From: Macrocystis pyrifera
Lineage: Eukaryota; Sar; Phaeophyceae; Laminariales; Laminariaceae
Direction: 5' to 3'
Length of the DNA: 64,000 nucleotides
Assembly: GCA_031763025.1 (NCBI GenBank)
Contig: JASSKH010000037.1
Location: forward strand, 620,001 to 684,000
Below the pieces are notes generated by a model. It was not told the origin of the DNA. It made no database searches and was given only the letters and a program-made list of their open reading frames with translations. Positions 1-12,512 of the stretch are shown one piece after another; the first letter of the stretch is position 1, and each line of letters begins with the position of its first letter. A program made the translations under genes and the position numbers.

Positions 1-261
1 AACATAGAGCTATTTTTGTTTCCGACTATGCGCATGCCGGAAGGCTTTCGATCATGATTCTCTTTCCGACGGAACTCCTTGATAAACAAAAATATTATGC
101 GCAGACACTCTAATGTTAAAAAAAAACGCCAACAAAAAACCGGTTTAACTATTTGTGGTTTTTACTTTCTGAGAAAAATGCCGCCTCCTGTTGGTTTTCG
201 GTTTTTCTAAAATTCTACCCCCGATACCCATCTCTATTGGTGACGTAGCCAGTAACAACTA

Positions 262-366
262 TTACGGGGGGCCATAGTAAATATGACCAAATATTGTTAG
301 TAAAAGTATCGAAACATATATGTTTTTGTGTGTACCGCAGGTCCTATTTAATATGGCCCCCCGAAA
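262..366 (-). mobile_element. Palindromic 105-bp TA-MITE, copy 1
   Basis: Member of a family with terminal repeats TTACGGGGGACCATAGT and its complement, flanked by TA. The inner part differs between halves, giving an orientation: here GGACCAAATATTG comes first, called minus. The right end is degraded (CCGAAATAA instead of CCCCCGTAA). Just upstream of TMEM184 exon 466-611. Confidence 0.85.
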
Positions 367-465
367 TAACGACCTCCCCCCACCTCGCCCCGACTCATGG
401 TCGGTTCTGATGTGCTGATGTGCTGATGTGCTGACGTTTTTTTTTTATCTTGTTCGGAACGAAAG

Positions 466-3400
466 GTGCTCGCCCTGGCTATGACGATCAGAAACATGCT
501 CCTGCACGCGCACAACTACAACTTCCCGCGGACCCAGAAGTACATATTTCGCATCCTCTTCGTTGTACCTGTGTACGCCATCTGCTCCTGCATCGCCATC
601 ATCGCCTCCACGTAAGTTTGTCATAGTATGCATAGAATACACTGGTATTGCGGTAAAACAACATAGAGCTGTGAGGTCGAAAAATTCCGCAGAAGTATTT
701 TTGTTAAGCTCGGTGTGATACTCGTGCTGAGTTGGAAGCGTGCGACAGGCGTGTGTAGGTTTAGATAGGTTTTAAGAGTCGTACAATAACAATACATCTC
801 ACGCTATTATCTCGCGCGTAAGGTTGTTTGTAACCATCGTCAACTTGTGTTGGTTGGGGGGTAATGTTCGATGTATATATACCAGCACACCAGTCCTGTT
901 TTTTCTTCTTGTGCGGCGATTATACCGCGGACGGTCGTAGGTTTTAGATGTTTTGTAAGCGTATTGGGAACGGGTTCAGTTACGTGCCTGTGTCTTTTCA
1001 GTAGAGGCAATTTCGCAGTGTTGGGGCCTGAAACCTTTGTGACGTAGGCCAATCACACACACTAAAACCAACCAAATTGTGACAGAATTCGTACGCTGAT
1101 TGGATGATGACTTGAAGAACCTAGCTTGTCAATTCCGCCGCCCATCGCAGCACAGCACACCTGCCACAGCAGCAGTGTCTGCAGGAGGAGCGCCTCATGA
1201 CAGATAGAAAGCTCTGCTCGATGGAGGGAGCATCTGACGACCGCGCAGCAAGCAGCTAGCAGCTGCGACACGCAGCTAGCACGCCGCCCACAATCGTGTG
1301 ATGCCACCGGACAACCCCGAGACCGGAGACACAGATCACAGCAGCAGCATGCCCAGTAGAGCGATGGCAAAGCTTGACAAGCGGTTGCGAGCGAGAACAA
1401 AAAAATCCAAACGTATAAACGAGAGGCAGAGCCACCTCGACACCCCGACAGCAAGCATATACATCTGTTGTTGGAACTCGTACGATCACAGGGACTAGCT
1501 ATGTCGTTGCTGCTGTTATTGCAGCGTCTGTGCAGCAGCTGTTTGTTATTGTCGTAGAGAGAGAGCGCCTACTCCCCCAAATCCGAACGTGAGAAGAGAC
1601 GAGGGAGGGGCTTTGGGAAGAGCGTGGCGGAATTGTGAGGACCGTTGGGGCATAAATTTGAAGACCAAACGGTCGTTACATTATTGCATCAGAATGGCGC
1701 ATCAGCGTCGTGGATGGCCGTGGGGCCATTTATAAATATCCCCCATGCTCCGACGAATTAAGGTGGTTTAAATGCCTATGATGTAGCTCTACACAAGATC
1801 TTTCGGATGTGGCTATTTTCACGGCGAGGTTCCAACTACAGCGCTCTCGTGGTGGCGTCGCAGCAGAGAGCACATACATGTCACGGGCAACAACACAAAA
1901 CTCGAAAACTTGAGCGACCGGTATCGAGAATGCCTGCGCAAGCCTTGGAAATGTTTCCGTCTCCTCTTTTTTCGCCTCTCCCAGGCCCCACTACTAGAAA
2001 ATTGCCTCTTTTCTTTGTCAACGGGGAAATTTGAAACTCGCGCTTCATGCTCTTTGTGTGCGTTGTACTGAATGTATATGAAGCGGGTACTCTTCGTGTT
2101 GTATTTACCGGCAATCGTGTACCAGGTACCAGTATTACTACTGTAGGCACCCCTGTGTTGGCTAGTGTCTATTGGCCCTTTTGGGAGCATGAATAGCCAT
2201 ACAACTGATGAGGAAGTGCGGTCTCTCTACAACTAGTAGTGGGCTAGTGTTGTATGTCGATATTTGAGTTCGATACGATACGATATCGATGAAAAACAAA
2301 ACTATGATCGTATTTGATACGATTTTTTTTGTTGCGATGTTCGATACATCGAAAAATTCCCTCAGTGTGGGCATAAAAAACACGGGGATGACAGAGGGTG
2401 GAAGGCAAAACACGTTTGATACGATTATATCGAGCGTTCGATATTTTAAAATATCGAAACTTTCGGTGCGATATCCAACACTATTACGGGGGACCAGAGT
2501 AAATAGGACCTACGGTACACACAAAAACCTATATATTTCCCTATTTTTACTAACAATATTTGGTCCTATCTACTATGGACCCCCGTAATAGTGTGAAAAT
2601 ACGTGCACGATATCACATACCAGTACCAGTATTTTTATGGAAATTTCCATCCCCTAAGACCTATGCCAATGGAAACGCGAAATCCGAAAGTTTTTTTTCA
2701 AAAATATTGCTTAAAAAAAACAGCCGAAATATCCTCGTACCGCTGCTGTGGGAAAAAAGGGAAAAAATGTTTGATTTTTTCTTTTTATTTTTCCAACGGC
2801 TGCAGGCGGCGCAACTTGCGTTCTCTCGTTGCAAATTGTCAACACGCTGATAAAAATCAGCTCGTGCGACGATAGATGCTCGATCTCGATATAGACTCAG
2901 CCCAAGGCCAACCCGCTTGGTGTCGAGCAAGGCCAACGAGTATAGATGACGGCATCGAAGATAGAAAGTGAATACATGCTCTAGGGGGCGAGAGCTTGCC
3001 GGCGGCGTCCTGCGGTATCCTCGCAAACCTGAAAAAAAGCCTGTTTTTTGCCATTCGAGACAGATGGAGAAATTTTGTCTTCTGTTTTGTACACACCAGC
3101 GGCTATTTGTTTTTTTATCGTACGCCTGGCCAGCGCCCGCCGCACGTCACTGGCCATTGTGTGAAGACGGTGACCCAAGGGTGGGTCGGAGCCCCTAACG
3201 AGCGCACTCCGTTCAGAATTCATGACGCAATCGTTGGTTTTGTCGATCGATGTCTGTCGAGGACTCGGAATCTCGCCGCTTCGAACCAGAGATCGGCCTG
3301 AGTTTTTCTCAGGCCGATCTTGGCCCAACATCGGCCCCAGATTTTTGCTTTTTTCGGGCGTTTCCAAAAGTCGGGTACTTTTTTTTTTTCTGAACGTGCC

Positions 3401-6400
3401 CATAGGAAGCGTGTTCAAAAAATGTTTGGCGGGTATCTTTGGAATTCAAACCTTTAATTGATACTTCGGGTTAACATTGGCGTAGGTCTAACCCTTGTTG
3501 CTTTTTTGTTGTTGCTGAGTGACGCCAATGCTGCAATCTTCGTTTTTTTTCTGCTCGTTTTTTTCTTATACTGTAACCAAGTTAATCATGTCCCAAAACA
3601 GTTCATACTGCTGCTGTGTACCCTCTATGGGTAGAGTGCAGAGTATTTACCATCAATACACTACACTACAGCGGTAACTCGTATCAGCTATCGACTGCTG
3701 TGTACATCTAGGTAATTTTAGCTGTCTCTCGCTGCTGCTGCTGCTGCTGCTGCTGCTGATCGCCACTGCTGTGGCTGCGGGGGGAAAGCTGCTCTGGGTG
3801 CTGAAGGGAGTACATGCTGGTATTAATAGCATCGCTCGTTTGTGCTGTTGGTCTCAATGGTTTCCGCCTTCCTGCCTGCCTGCCTGCCTGTCTCTTCGCT
3901 CGATCGTTTGCTCGCAGAGGCGACGTGGTGGTGGTGGCGTTGACTGTGAGGGACTGCTACGAGGCCTTCGTGGTGTACTCTTTCCTGACCCTCATCCTGG
4001 AGCACGCCGGAGGGGACTACAACTGTATCGAACAGATCAAGCACCTTCCACCGGTAATGCTACTGTTAATACAGCAGAGGTGGTCTGATCCCTCTATAGT
4101 ATCGGTTCAGTACTATTACGGGGGTCCATAGTTAATAGGACCTATGGTATACATAAAAGCCTACATATTTACCTATTTTTACAAACAAAATTTGGTCCCG
4201 TTAACTATGGGCCCCCGTAATAATAGTGCCGCCTGCTCGCTATCGCATGACACAGTTCGAATTACTGTAAGTAGTGTGAGGAGCAGTGCCGCTGTATTGC
4301 CGCTGTATTGCCGCTGTATTGTTGGCTGGCGCTGGCGCTCATGTACCGGGACTGTACGAGAGGGAACTATTACTGTATTTCTATGCGATAGGTGTTGATG
4401 TTTTCGCGCGTGCTAAATAAATACCGCCGCAGCGGTAAAAATGTTGAGGCCTCTTGTGCTGTAGACTATGCTTAAGCTCAACACGATCGATCGAAACTGG
4501 CAAGCTGCGCCGTACGTACCTTAAGTTCGATCGATCGATCTACCCACCCACATAACTTTGGGGCTAACTGTTCATACCTTAAGCTCGATTTGGCTTATCA
4601 TGTTTTCAGTTTCACGGTGGAATAGTTCAGGTCTCCAACCTGACCACGCCAAGAGCTACCGGTATTCCTGGTATGGTTCAACGTGGGAGGACCACCCGGC
4701 CCAGGGCCTGCACTTAGAAACCCGGGGATGAACCCAAGATGTCCCCTAACCCCTTCGGGACCCCTTTTAAGGGATACCAAAAACAACGATAGGATAGTTG
4801 TTTTATCAAGTGCCTATCTAAGAGCAGCGTCAGCGTTTAGCAGTACGTAGGGGTTCGTATGATGATGTTGCACCCCCTGCCGTACGACTGCTTGCGGAGT
4901 TACTCGGACGCCGATTTGCATCACCCCCCGATCACGCAGTGGCCATTGCGGGCATTGCTGTAATCGCCAGTGCGTGTCGTCAGTTTTTTCCCCTCTCAAG
5001 TGCCAAGAGCGTCAATGAACACGTAGCTCAACATACTCAACATACTGAACTTGCTGAAGTACTTCAGTGAGCGCATCCATTTGTGGACCCGCCGCCCCCT
5101 CCACCTCCCCGCGAGGGTCTATGGTCGTACGACTACGGCCATGCATGATGTCGAGTACCCCCCCCCCCCCCCGGCACCCACTCAGGACACATAGGAGACA
5201 TGAGAAAGTTGAACTGGCAATATAAAGTAAGGAGCATGCCAAAAAAGAGGTTCCCAGCCATAGTTGATAGAGCTGTGTGGGAGAAAGTAACAAAAGGGCG
5301 AGCTGGAATAAGGTGGGATGGCGTAGTTGAGAAAGTATGGAAGGATGTAGGGGGAAACCAAGAAAAGGTGATGTCCGCCGGGAAGTTTGGGAGGTACAAG
5401 ACAGAAGTGGAACAAAGGATAGAAAGAAGGGAAAGGCTAGCGCAAAGAAATAAGGTGGAATCGGAAAAACACTTGCACAGATGTGCCCGTGTGGCAAAAC
5501 AATAGAGAGTAGAACTCACATGCTGTAGTAGGAGAATGTGAAATATACAAGTAGGAACGGGATGTATTAGAAGAGATGAGGGAAATAGACGAATGTGACA
5601 TGAAGGAGTTTGATACACTAGATAGCGACGAGAAAACGATCGCTGTCCTGGGAGATCGATGATGGCCACAGGCGGCGAAACAGGAAGGGGTTAAGATTAG
5701 CAAAAAGTTTCTGTGTAATATATGGAAACAACGTAATGAGCGCCCAATTGTTGGAGGTGTCTATTAGGAGCAAGAACGGTGCTCCGTCTCGAAAGGGATG
5801 CCTGGTCAATGGTCAAATGACTATTACGGGGGGCCATAGTTAATAGGACCTACGGTACACACAAAAATCTATATATTTACCTATTTTTACAAACAATGTT
5901 TGGTCCTGTTTACTATGGACCCCCGTAATAAGGCAAGCAACAAATGAGTACGCCCCCCCCGCCGCTCGAATCACACACACACTCTCGAATCAACCCCCCA
6001 CCCCCCCCGCAATTGCGTGTCGTATGCCTCGTGTCTCGTGTGTCTCGTGTGCCTCGTGTGCCTCGTACTGCATTGTGACCAAAGGTGCCGCATCCTTGGC
6101 CTCTGTGCTGCCTTGCTCACGTGCGGAGGGACGGAACCCTTCTCAGACTGTCTAAGCAGGCCACGTTGCAGTTTGTGGTGGTTAAGCCGACCATGTCGGT
6201 GCTCTCACTCATCGCGCTCGCCACCGGGCAGTACTTCGCCGAGCCCTTCCAGGTGCGCTTTTATTTCTCGTTCACCCTTAGTCCTTATCATTGTTGATGT
6301 CGTGCGTTTTTCTAGCAGTCTAGCTTCGTAGCTGTCTGTCTGTGTTTGTCTGCCTCTTGTTGGTTGGTTGTATGTATGTTTATTTGGCTGCCTGCCTTCC

Positions 6401-9400
6401 TGCTTGCCTATCGTGTTCGATAGCTGAGGCTAGCTAAGGCTACAGTTCAGTCCCAATCATCAATGTCTGGTAGTTTTGTTGCTAACGTGTTTTCCCACGC
6501 CCCCCCCCCCCCCCCCCCCCCCCCCACCCCATCCCTGCTAAGGTAACGCTTCTAATCGTGTACAACGCCAGCTACAGCGTGGCCCTCTACGGCCTGTTGA
6601 TGTTCTACAAGGCGACTAAGCCGCTGCTGACGCCGTTCAAGCCTGTACAGAAGTTTTTCGCGGTGAAGAGCGTCATCTTTGCCACCTACTGGCAGAGCGT
6701 CGTCGTCCATTTTATACCGGGGGTGAGCCGTTCTTTTCTCCTTTCTTGTCTCCGTTCTTGTCTCCTTTCTTGTCTCGTTATTGTCACGTTGTCTGTTCTG
6801 TTCGTCACGTTTTTGACTCTTTTTATTTTTGACATTTTTGTCTCTTTTGTTAGTCACTCTCTTGTTTGTCACCTTGTGCCGCTTTCTTTCCCCTTCTAGC
6901 CTCTTGTATCACTTCCTGTCTTCCTTCAGTTTTCCTCCTTGTATGAGATTCCTTCTCTTCCAATGTATTCGTTCTTGTCTCTTGCTTTTTCCCTTCTGGT
7001 TTCATGTATTCCTTCTGTTCCTTTGTTTTTCGGGCATAGTCTCTTTTTTTACTTGCTGTATGTGGTATTTATTGTGCATTTCTAGTGTTTCTTGTCTCCT
7101 TTATCTGGTCTCCTTCTGGTCTCCTTCTGTATTCCTTCATCTTCTCCTATGTTTCCCTTCTTATCTCTCTAGGGAGGTGAAAAAATCGAAAGTGGACTAG
7201 TTTTTCCTCCCACCCTTGACCCATCTGTCCCTCTCTCCCTTGAAAAACTTGATATTACCCCGTGGTTCTGCACACTCCACACGCTTTCGGTGAAACGCCT
7301 CGCTCATCGGAATCCAAAATTGAAAACGTTTCGTCATCTTCAGCTATCATCGGAGCAATCGCTGCTGTGGAACGACTGGCTGCTCCTCATAGAGCTGGTG
7401 AGGTTTTGTTCCCTATACTTCGCAGGCGTTTTGTTTTGGTGTTAGTTGTCGTACCCCGAGATAACAATTTGAGACAGGCTCTAGTGTAGCTTATGCCGTT
7501 TGGATGGATGCCGACATTTGTTAATTGTTAGATTCAGCGTCCACGTCGCTCTCTTGATAGTTTTAAAACTGCCTCCGCGCGTGCTTCGCCGTTCCTCAAA
7601 TATTTTCTTCCTTTTCTCAATGGTAAAATATTTTCTTCCTTTTCTCAATGGTACATATTTGCACTGTCAATGGTTGAAATGACGGTGGTGGACAGGTGGC
7701 CTTCGCTTTTTTGCTGAACTCAGCGTTCCCTTGGCACGATTTTATCATGGAGCAGCGTGACAAGCCCGTTCTGGAGAACGTTAGGGAAATGCTCAGCGTC
7801 AGGTGAGGGCAGCGAGCGTTCGGCCGTCTGGTTGTGGGAAGTTCGTGGTTCGGTTCTCAGTTTTGCTCGAAAGAGTGCAAGTACAAGACGATACTTTACG
7901 AGCGTAATAATCCTCCCAGATATACCTGGTTCGGCGTCGTATAGAGTGAAGGGTTAGGGTTTATCGCTGCACCAGGTGATATCCCCCCCCCAGCCTGCAC
8001 CGCTTGGCTTGACTCTTGACTTGGCTTGGTTTGGCTGTGCTTTGCTTACGCCTTGCGATGACTTGCCTTGCCTTGCCTTATGCTTGGCATGGGTCTGGCT
8101 TGTATAGGACTGCGAGTAAAAGACATGTCTTGGCTGGACTTGATTGCTAAGGCTACTTATTGATAACGCATTATTCCTATTATTGGTAAGATGGCGAAGA
8201 AAGCTAACTAGCCAACTAACTCAATTAGACGCACGTCGAGTCACAAACGCGCCAGTCAGATGCAAAGGCATAGGTGGAAGTCTGCAAATCACCCTACTTA
8301 AGATAACTGTAATGTTTAGCCAACTCTTAGCCAACTAGTAACTGCTGGTGTTGTAGTCGCCGACTCATCGTTGGCCAGCCCACAGCCCTAATATGCTGGC
8401 TGCCGTTGTCGTGCCTGAATACCTAGCCAACTATAATAATAGCCAACTAGTAACAAGTCGCCGACTTGATAGTTGGCCAACTTATAGCCCTACCATTAAT
8501 AGCTTGCCTGTCCGATCCGGACGTTACCTTGCCTGACCTACCTTAGCTTACCTGACCTGACCTTACCTTACGTTACCTCACATTACCTTACCTTACCTTA
8601 CGTTACCTTACCTTACCTTACCTTACCTTGTCGTGCCTTGTCTACCTTGCCTGTCTTTCTGTTGCCTGACAATTCTCCTGGTTGGCAGGGACGTATTCCA
8701 AGACGCATACCACAGCTTCATGCCCTCCTACCAGGACTATGTCGTTGCCAGGGATGACATTGACCCCAACACTGCCCCGGATGGGGCGAGGGCGGCGGCG
8801 GCAGCTGCGGCAGCAGCGACGAACGGGAAGCAGTCGCGCGTCGTCCGCACTCGCACGTTCCTCATCGGGAATCTCGACAGGGGCAATATGAACAAGACCA
8901 GCCCTTCGTCACAAGAGGTACAACACAGCGCCGTACGGTACGGTACAGTACAGTACAGTAGTGCAGTACAGTAATACAGCGGTACCGCACCGTGGCGTAG
9001 TAAAGCTGCAGCGTTAGCGCGGTGCAATAGTAGTTAGGGTGCAGCGGTGGTGGATTACGGTAGCGTAGTACAGCAGTGCAGTAGTAGTGCGGTACAAATG
9101 GCGCAGTACGTCGGCAATGCAGTCCAGTACGAGTAGAGCAGTAGAGCAGTACAGTAGCTAGCGCAATACCGCAGCACAGAGTAGCGCGATACAACCCAAA
9201 TGTACAAGGTACAGCGGTATCGTCATATAGCCACACCTGGACAGGCACATGTTTACGCAATCAAGTTATTTTCGGCATGATGCACATTCGAAAATGGCAC
9301 CGACCTTCGAGAGCGACTGTCATTGCGTGGGTAGACGCAATTAGACGCGACCCGACGAGGGAAAAAAGTGCTGAACCCTTCTCGTGATACTGCAGGCAAG

Positions 9401-10024
9401 GCACTTTCACCAGTACCTTGGTGGGAAGGGGGCAAAAAAAAAAACTATTATGTGACCGTAGTAGATCTTAGTTACGACTACAAGTATTGTTAATAGCAGG
9501 AGAGAGTGAAAAGAAGAGCCAAGACAGTAGCGGGATGGAAATATAATATAGTAACTAAAACACAGAGGTAACTCAGCCCCCCTTGGCTCCAACACTCCCT
9601 TCCCCAGGACCACTCGGCGGAAGAATCAGGCAACGGGGTTTCACAAGACTTGGAAGGCGGTCAAGAGCGAAACGGTCGCACCCGACACGCCGCCTCCGGA
9701 CGCGAAGAGGACGAGGAGGACATGGAGGGGGGGCTGGATGAGGATTGGGGGCAGGACGTCAACATTATCGAGCTCCAAAACCGGTTGCCAGATGCAGGCG
9801 GCAGGAGAGGGGGCAGCAGCAGCAGCAGCAGCAGCCGAAATACGGGCGAGGTGAAAGAGCCAAGAGGTGGGAGAGGTGGGAGAGGGGTAGCAACGGCGGC
9901 GGCGGCGGCGACGGTTGCGGCTGCGGCAGCGGCAAATGCAACGGGGGGGGCGGAGGCGGTGGTGGCAGCGGGAGGTATTCACAGCACAATCAAGCAACCA
10001 CCACCGGAGTCGGTTTCGTCTTGA
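466..10024 (+). CDS. TMEM184/DUF300-family seven-transmembrane protein (5' partial, 8 exons)
   Basis: Exons read by eye: 466-611, 3918-4053, 6085-6252, 6543-6722, 7173-7397, 7696-7802, 8689-8917 and 9608-10024 (TGA). All have GT-AG borders and compatible phases, giving 535 residues. Family landmarks in order: a first-helix region with NYNFPRTQKYIFRIL (about 17-31), RDCYEAF (60-66), LQFVVVKP (122-129), TYWQS (198-202), a W-N-D-W-LLLIEL segment (end of exon 5) and RDVFQDAYHSF (from 321). The family (DUF300, related to organic solute transporter alpha) consists of polytopic membrane proteins; the exact substrate is not predictable. The tail (about 340-535) is hydrophilic and low-complexity: poly-Ala, an acidic stretch, a Ser run coded by AGC repeats, and Gly/Ala-rich. 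Exon 5 has no in-frame ATG and is found only by joining exons. The initiating exon is not visible in 1-465. Introns carry MITE and LINE fragments. The family assignment is firm; individual borders are good but unverified. Confidence 0.9.
2245..2481. mobile_element. Second TA-MITE family (GTGTTGGATATCG ends), copy a
   Basis: Begins TA-GTGTTGTATGTCGATA and ends CGATATCCAACAC-TA, an imperfect terminal inverted repeat with TA at both sides. The core contains AAAACACGGGGATGACAGAGG and many GATAC/CGATAT words. Shares core and ends with the copy at 44599-44826. Confidence 0.75.
2484..2588 (+). mobile_element. Palindromic TA-MITE, copy 2, nested at the edge of another MITE
   Basis: Full 105 bp, TA on both sides (2482-2483, 2589-2590). 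It sits exactly in the TA that borders the right end of the GTGTTGG-type MITE at 2245-2481. Lies in TMEM184 intron 1 of the window. Confidence 0.9.
4116..4220 (+). mobile_element. Palindromic TA-MITE, copy 3
   Basis: Full 105 bp with TA flanks, right after TMEM184 exon 3918-4053 (intron position 63 onward). The terminal repeats pair almost perfectly. Confidence 0.9.
5173..5952 (+). mobile_element. 5'-truncated LINE fragment (non-LTR retrotransposon C-terminal part)
   Basis: The sequence is a diverged copy of the element at 13581-15009: both encode KLxWQYKxRxMPKKR, an AVWEKVTKGRAGIRWD block and KFGRYKTEVEQ. Only the C-terminal region after the reverse transcriptase remains, broken by frameshifts. 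Its 3' end AAGCAACAAATGAGTACG runs into a poly-C tract. MITE copy 4 interrupts the tail. Confidence 0.75.
5824..5928 (+). mobile_element. Palindromic TA-MITE, copy 4, inserted in a LINE 3' end
   Basis: Full 105 bp. Left flank AATGGTCAAATGAC-TA, right flank TA-AGGCAAGCAACAAATG. The related LINE tail at 22676-22738 reads, on the opposite strand, AAATGACTAAGGCAAG without insertion, so the TA duplication is directly visible. Confidence 0.95.
8505..8640. repeat. (CTTAC)n-type pentanucleotide repeat
   Basis: CCTTA/CGTTA units just 5' of TMEM184 exon 8689-8917. A related CTTGC/GGCTTG run is at about 8010-8100. Confidence 0.85.
9331..9535 (+). repeat. Dispersed repeat D, copy 1
   Basis: Core TTAGACGCGACCCGACGAGG, AAAGTGCTGAACCCTTCTCG, then AGGCAAGGCAC, a G-rich part, TATGTGACC, and a distal GCAGGAGAGAGTG. 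Related copies: 28373-28456 plus 28650-28683, 39838-40003, and reversed 45305-45395. No coding capacity seen. In the TMEM184 intron before the last exon. Confidence 0.6.
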
Positions 10025-10904
10025 TTTGTTTTTGTTTTTGTCTTGTGTGGGTGTTGAGGGTGTGTGTTCGGGTTTTCCGGAGGTAATGGGGTCGGCTCGT
10101 GGATGAAGGAATCGCAGGGGTCTCGGTTTGGATTCATTTTTTGGAAAGGAAGGCCGAGAAACGGACCGTTTTTGTTCGACTGGTGCAAATGGGGGGGGGG
10201 GGGGGGGGTCGGACGGAGGAGTCGTGACGTTCAGCGTGGGGCACCGAACTCCTGGGTAGTGCTTGATTGCTTGATACCACTGTGTCCGTGAATGTAACAC
10301 CCGATTGGTCATTCGCAGTGATACCCAAACGGTCATTATATTTTCGGTCAGAGAGATTGTATACGGCTTGTGTGGCGTCATTTTGTTCAGAGCCTTGATA
10401 TGTGGCGGCGCTTGTGCGTGAGCAGTACATACAGATTCATGCGTAGGGGGAGTGTTGTTTAGATTAATATTAAAAAAGCCTGTTTGGCGTTGAGATTTGC
10501 GCTATTGTGGTTTCTATTTTTTTTTGTTGTCCCCTGTTTAGTTAAGGCTGACACGCCCTCCGTACGTAGAGGTTTCTTTTTTTTCTTTCGTAGAAATTAG
10601 AGAAACGCCCCCTCAACTGCGAGATCGAAAAATATTTTCGAAGCTCACAAGAGTGCCGTGTTGATTGCGCCACGTTTTTACCCACCCGCTGCTGTGTTTT
10701 GGAGAACGAGGGACCGGCTTGTATATACCGACTGGTAATTATTTTCGGCTGCACCCTGGCAACGAAAGCCTGCACCCGGTAATTATTATCGGTGGCGTCC
10801 GTTAGCCACCACTATTATACGATTGTAGATGAACCGAGGTTTTTGCTTTCGCTTTTTTTTTCTGTGGACGTTTGCCATGCGAATTGGCTTTGGCCGCGAC
10901 GGTC

Positions 10905-11285
10905 GACTTCATTGCCGCGAAGGTCGGCCTTAACCATTTTTGGGATACCGGTATACCGACGGAAAGTACGTAGTGACGAAATATCCGTCCGCGAAGGCCG
11001 GCCTTCACCATTTTTGGGACCCCGGTATACCGACGGAAAAGTACGTAGTGACGAAATCGCCGTCCGCGAAGGTCGGCTTTAACCGTCATTGGGACCCCGA
11101 TATAGTCGCGGAAAACAACGACGAAATTTCCGTCCGCGAAGGTCGGCCGTGATCGTCTTCGGAACCCCGATATAGCGACGGAATTAAGTGACGAAATCGG
11201 TGTCCCTGAAGGTCGGCCTTGACCGTTTTTGGGACCCCGGTATAGCGGCGGAAAGCAATGACGAAATCGGTGTTGTCGGCGCTGT
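10905..11285. repeat. Minisatellite, five units of 70-75 bp
   Basis: The word GCGAAGGTCGGC (or close) recurs at about 10917, 10992, 11067, 11137 and 11207, each followed by TTGGGACCCCGRTATA and a GACGAAAT. Lies 0.9 kb past the TMEM184 stop. Both strands stay open because of the repeat, so the frames there are not genes. Confidence 0.8.
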
Positions 11286-11610
11286 TCAAGTGTGAGCGCA
11301 AAGTATGGCACGAGAAGTAAAAAGTACCGGTATATGCTGCTGCTGCGATGTGTCACGTACAACGTCTTGAAGCTTTCACCAGTAGTGTTACTGCTGTAGA
11401 CGAGACCCAGCAGCTGTATAGCCCATAGCCCACGTGATGCTGCTGTGATCAGACCCAGCAGCTATACAGCTCGGAGCTCGTATGGCCGATAGTTACTGCT
11501 CTTGTGATCAGACATGGCAGCTGTATAGGTCGTAGCTTGCCGTGTGCCCGATGTGTGATGGCCTTTTGTTTTGGCTGTTTCCACCTCTTACATACAAGGT
11601 AGGCTGTTCC

Positions 11611-12150
11611 CTATGCGTGCGTATTTTTTTCTCCGATTCGATTTCGGCTTTTCAGCCAATCGCAGACGTTGTTGACGCCCGCAAAGCCGCAGAGTCGGCC
11701 ATGCGCTTCTCGGATTGAGTCGACGTACTTTTGAGCGGTATGCAGCCTCAAATGGGGTATGATAACTGATACAGCTACTGCAGCACTTATAACGCGGTCT
11801 GTGTCCGGAGTTCCCAAGTATTTCTGTCTTTCGGGCACCGTTCCTATGGGTGTCGGTTTTCTATCTCGACCCAGGTTTTTGTTGTAGGCTGCGCGAGCGG
11901 AGTAGTGAAGGGGAGATGCTCGGAGCCGAATGGAAACACCGATAGTCGGCTTGACAGAATTATGTATACGATCAGATATTTCTGGAAAAATTCTCGGGAG
12001 GGACACCGTCAGTACTTTTTTCTGGGAAATTTCCTTGGAGGGATAGTCAATATCGGTCTTTAGTGTTGAGTGTTGGATGTTTGTTTTTTTTGTTGGATGG
12101 GACGCCCAAAAATATTGTAACCGGTAGGTACGTACGTAGTATATACACAT
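11611..12150 (-). other. Unrecognised open frame, 179 codons
   Basis: A minus-strand frame from ATG at 12150 to 11611 with fairly even amino-acid composition, unlike the repeat-driven frames around it. No domain or motif was recognised. It could be a fragment of a mobile-element protein, a real small gene or chance. No splice partner or neighbour supports it. Confidence 0.15.
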
Positions 12151-12233
12151 GTACGGCGGTGGTGCACTCCGCGTGTTTTTTTTGTTTCCCCCAAAACGCG
12201 AATGCGATGCGAGTTAGCGTGTGTAGAATTGTA

Positions 12234-12512
12234 GTTAGTGATGGATATCGAACGATGAGTTCGATATATCGGATATCAAACGATGTCCGAGTTCGATATT
12301 CGATATATCGGAGTTCGATATTCCGATATATCGGACATCAAAAGACGACCGAGTTCGATATTCGATGTGTCGGAGTTCGATATTCCGATATATGGAAAGA
12401 GAATCGATTTTCGAGTTCGGTATATATCCGATATACCGGAGTTCGACACTTCGATATATCGGAGTTACGATAAATCGATGAATCGAAACTTTCGGTACAA
12501 GATCCAACACAC
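12234..12512. mobile_element. Second TA-MITE family, copy b (core replaced by GATATATCGGAGTTC repeats)
   Basis: Starts near GTGATGGATATCG and ends CGAAACTTTCGGTACAAG-ATCCAACACAC-TA, matching the family ends. The interior has expanded into a degenerate tandem array of GAGTTCGATATTCGATATATC. This produces spurious open frames rich in Ile/Tyr/Arg. Confidence 0.6.
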
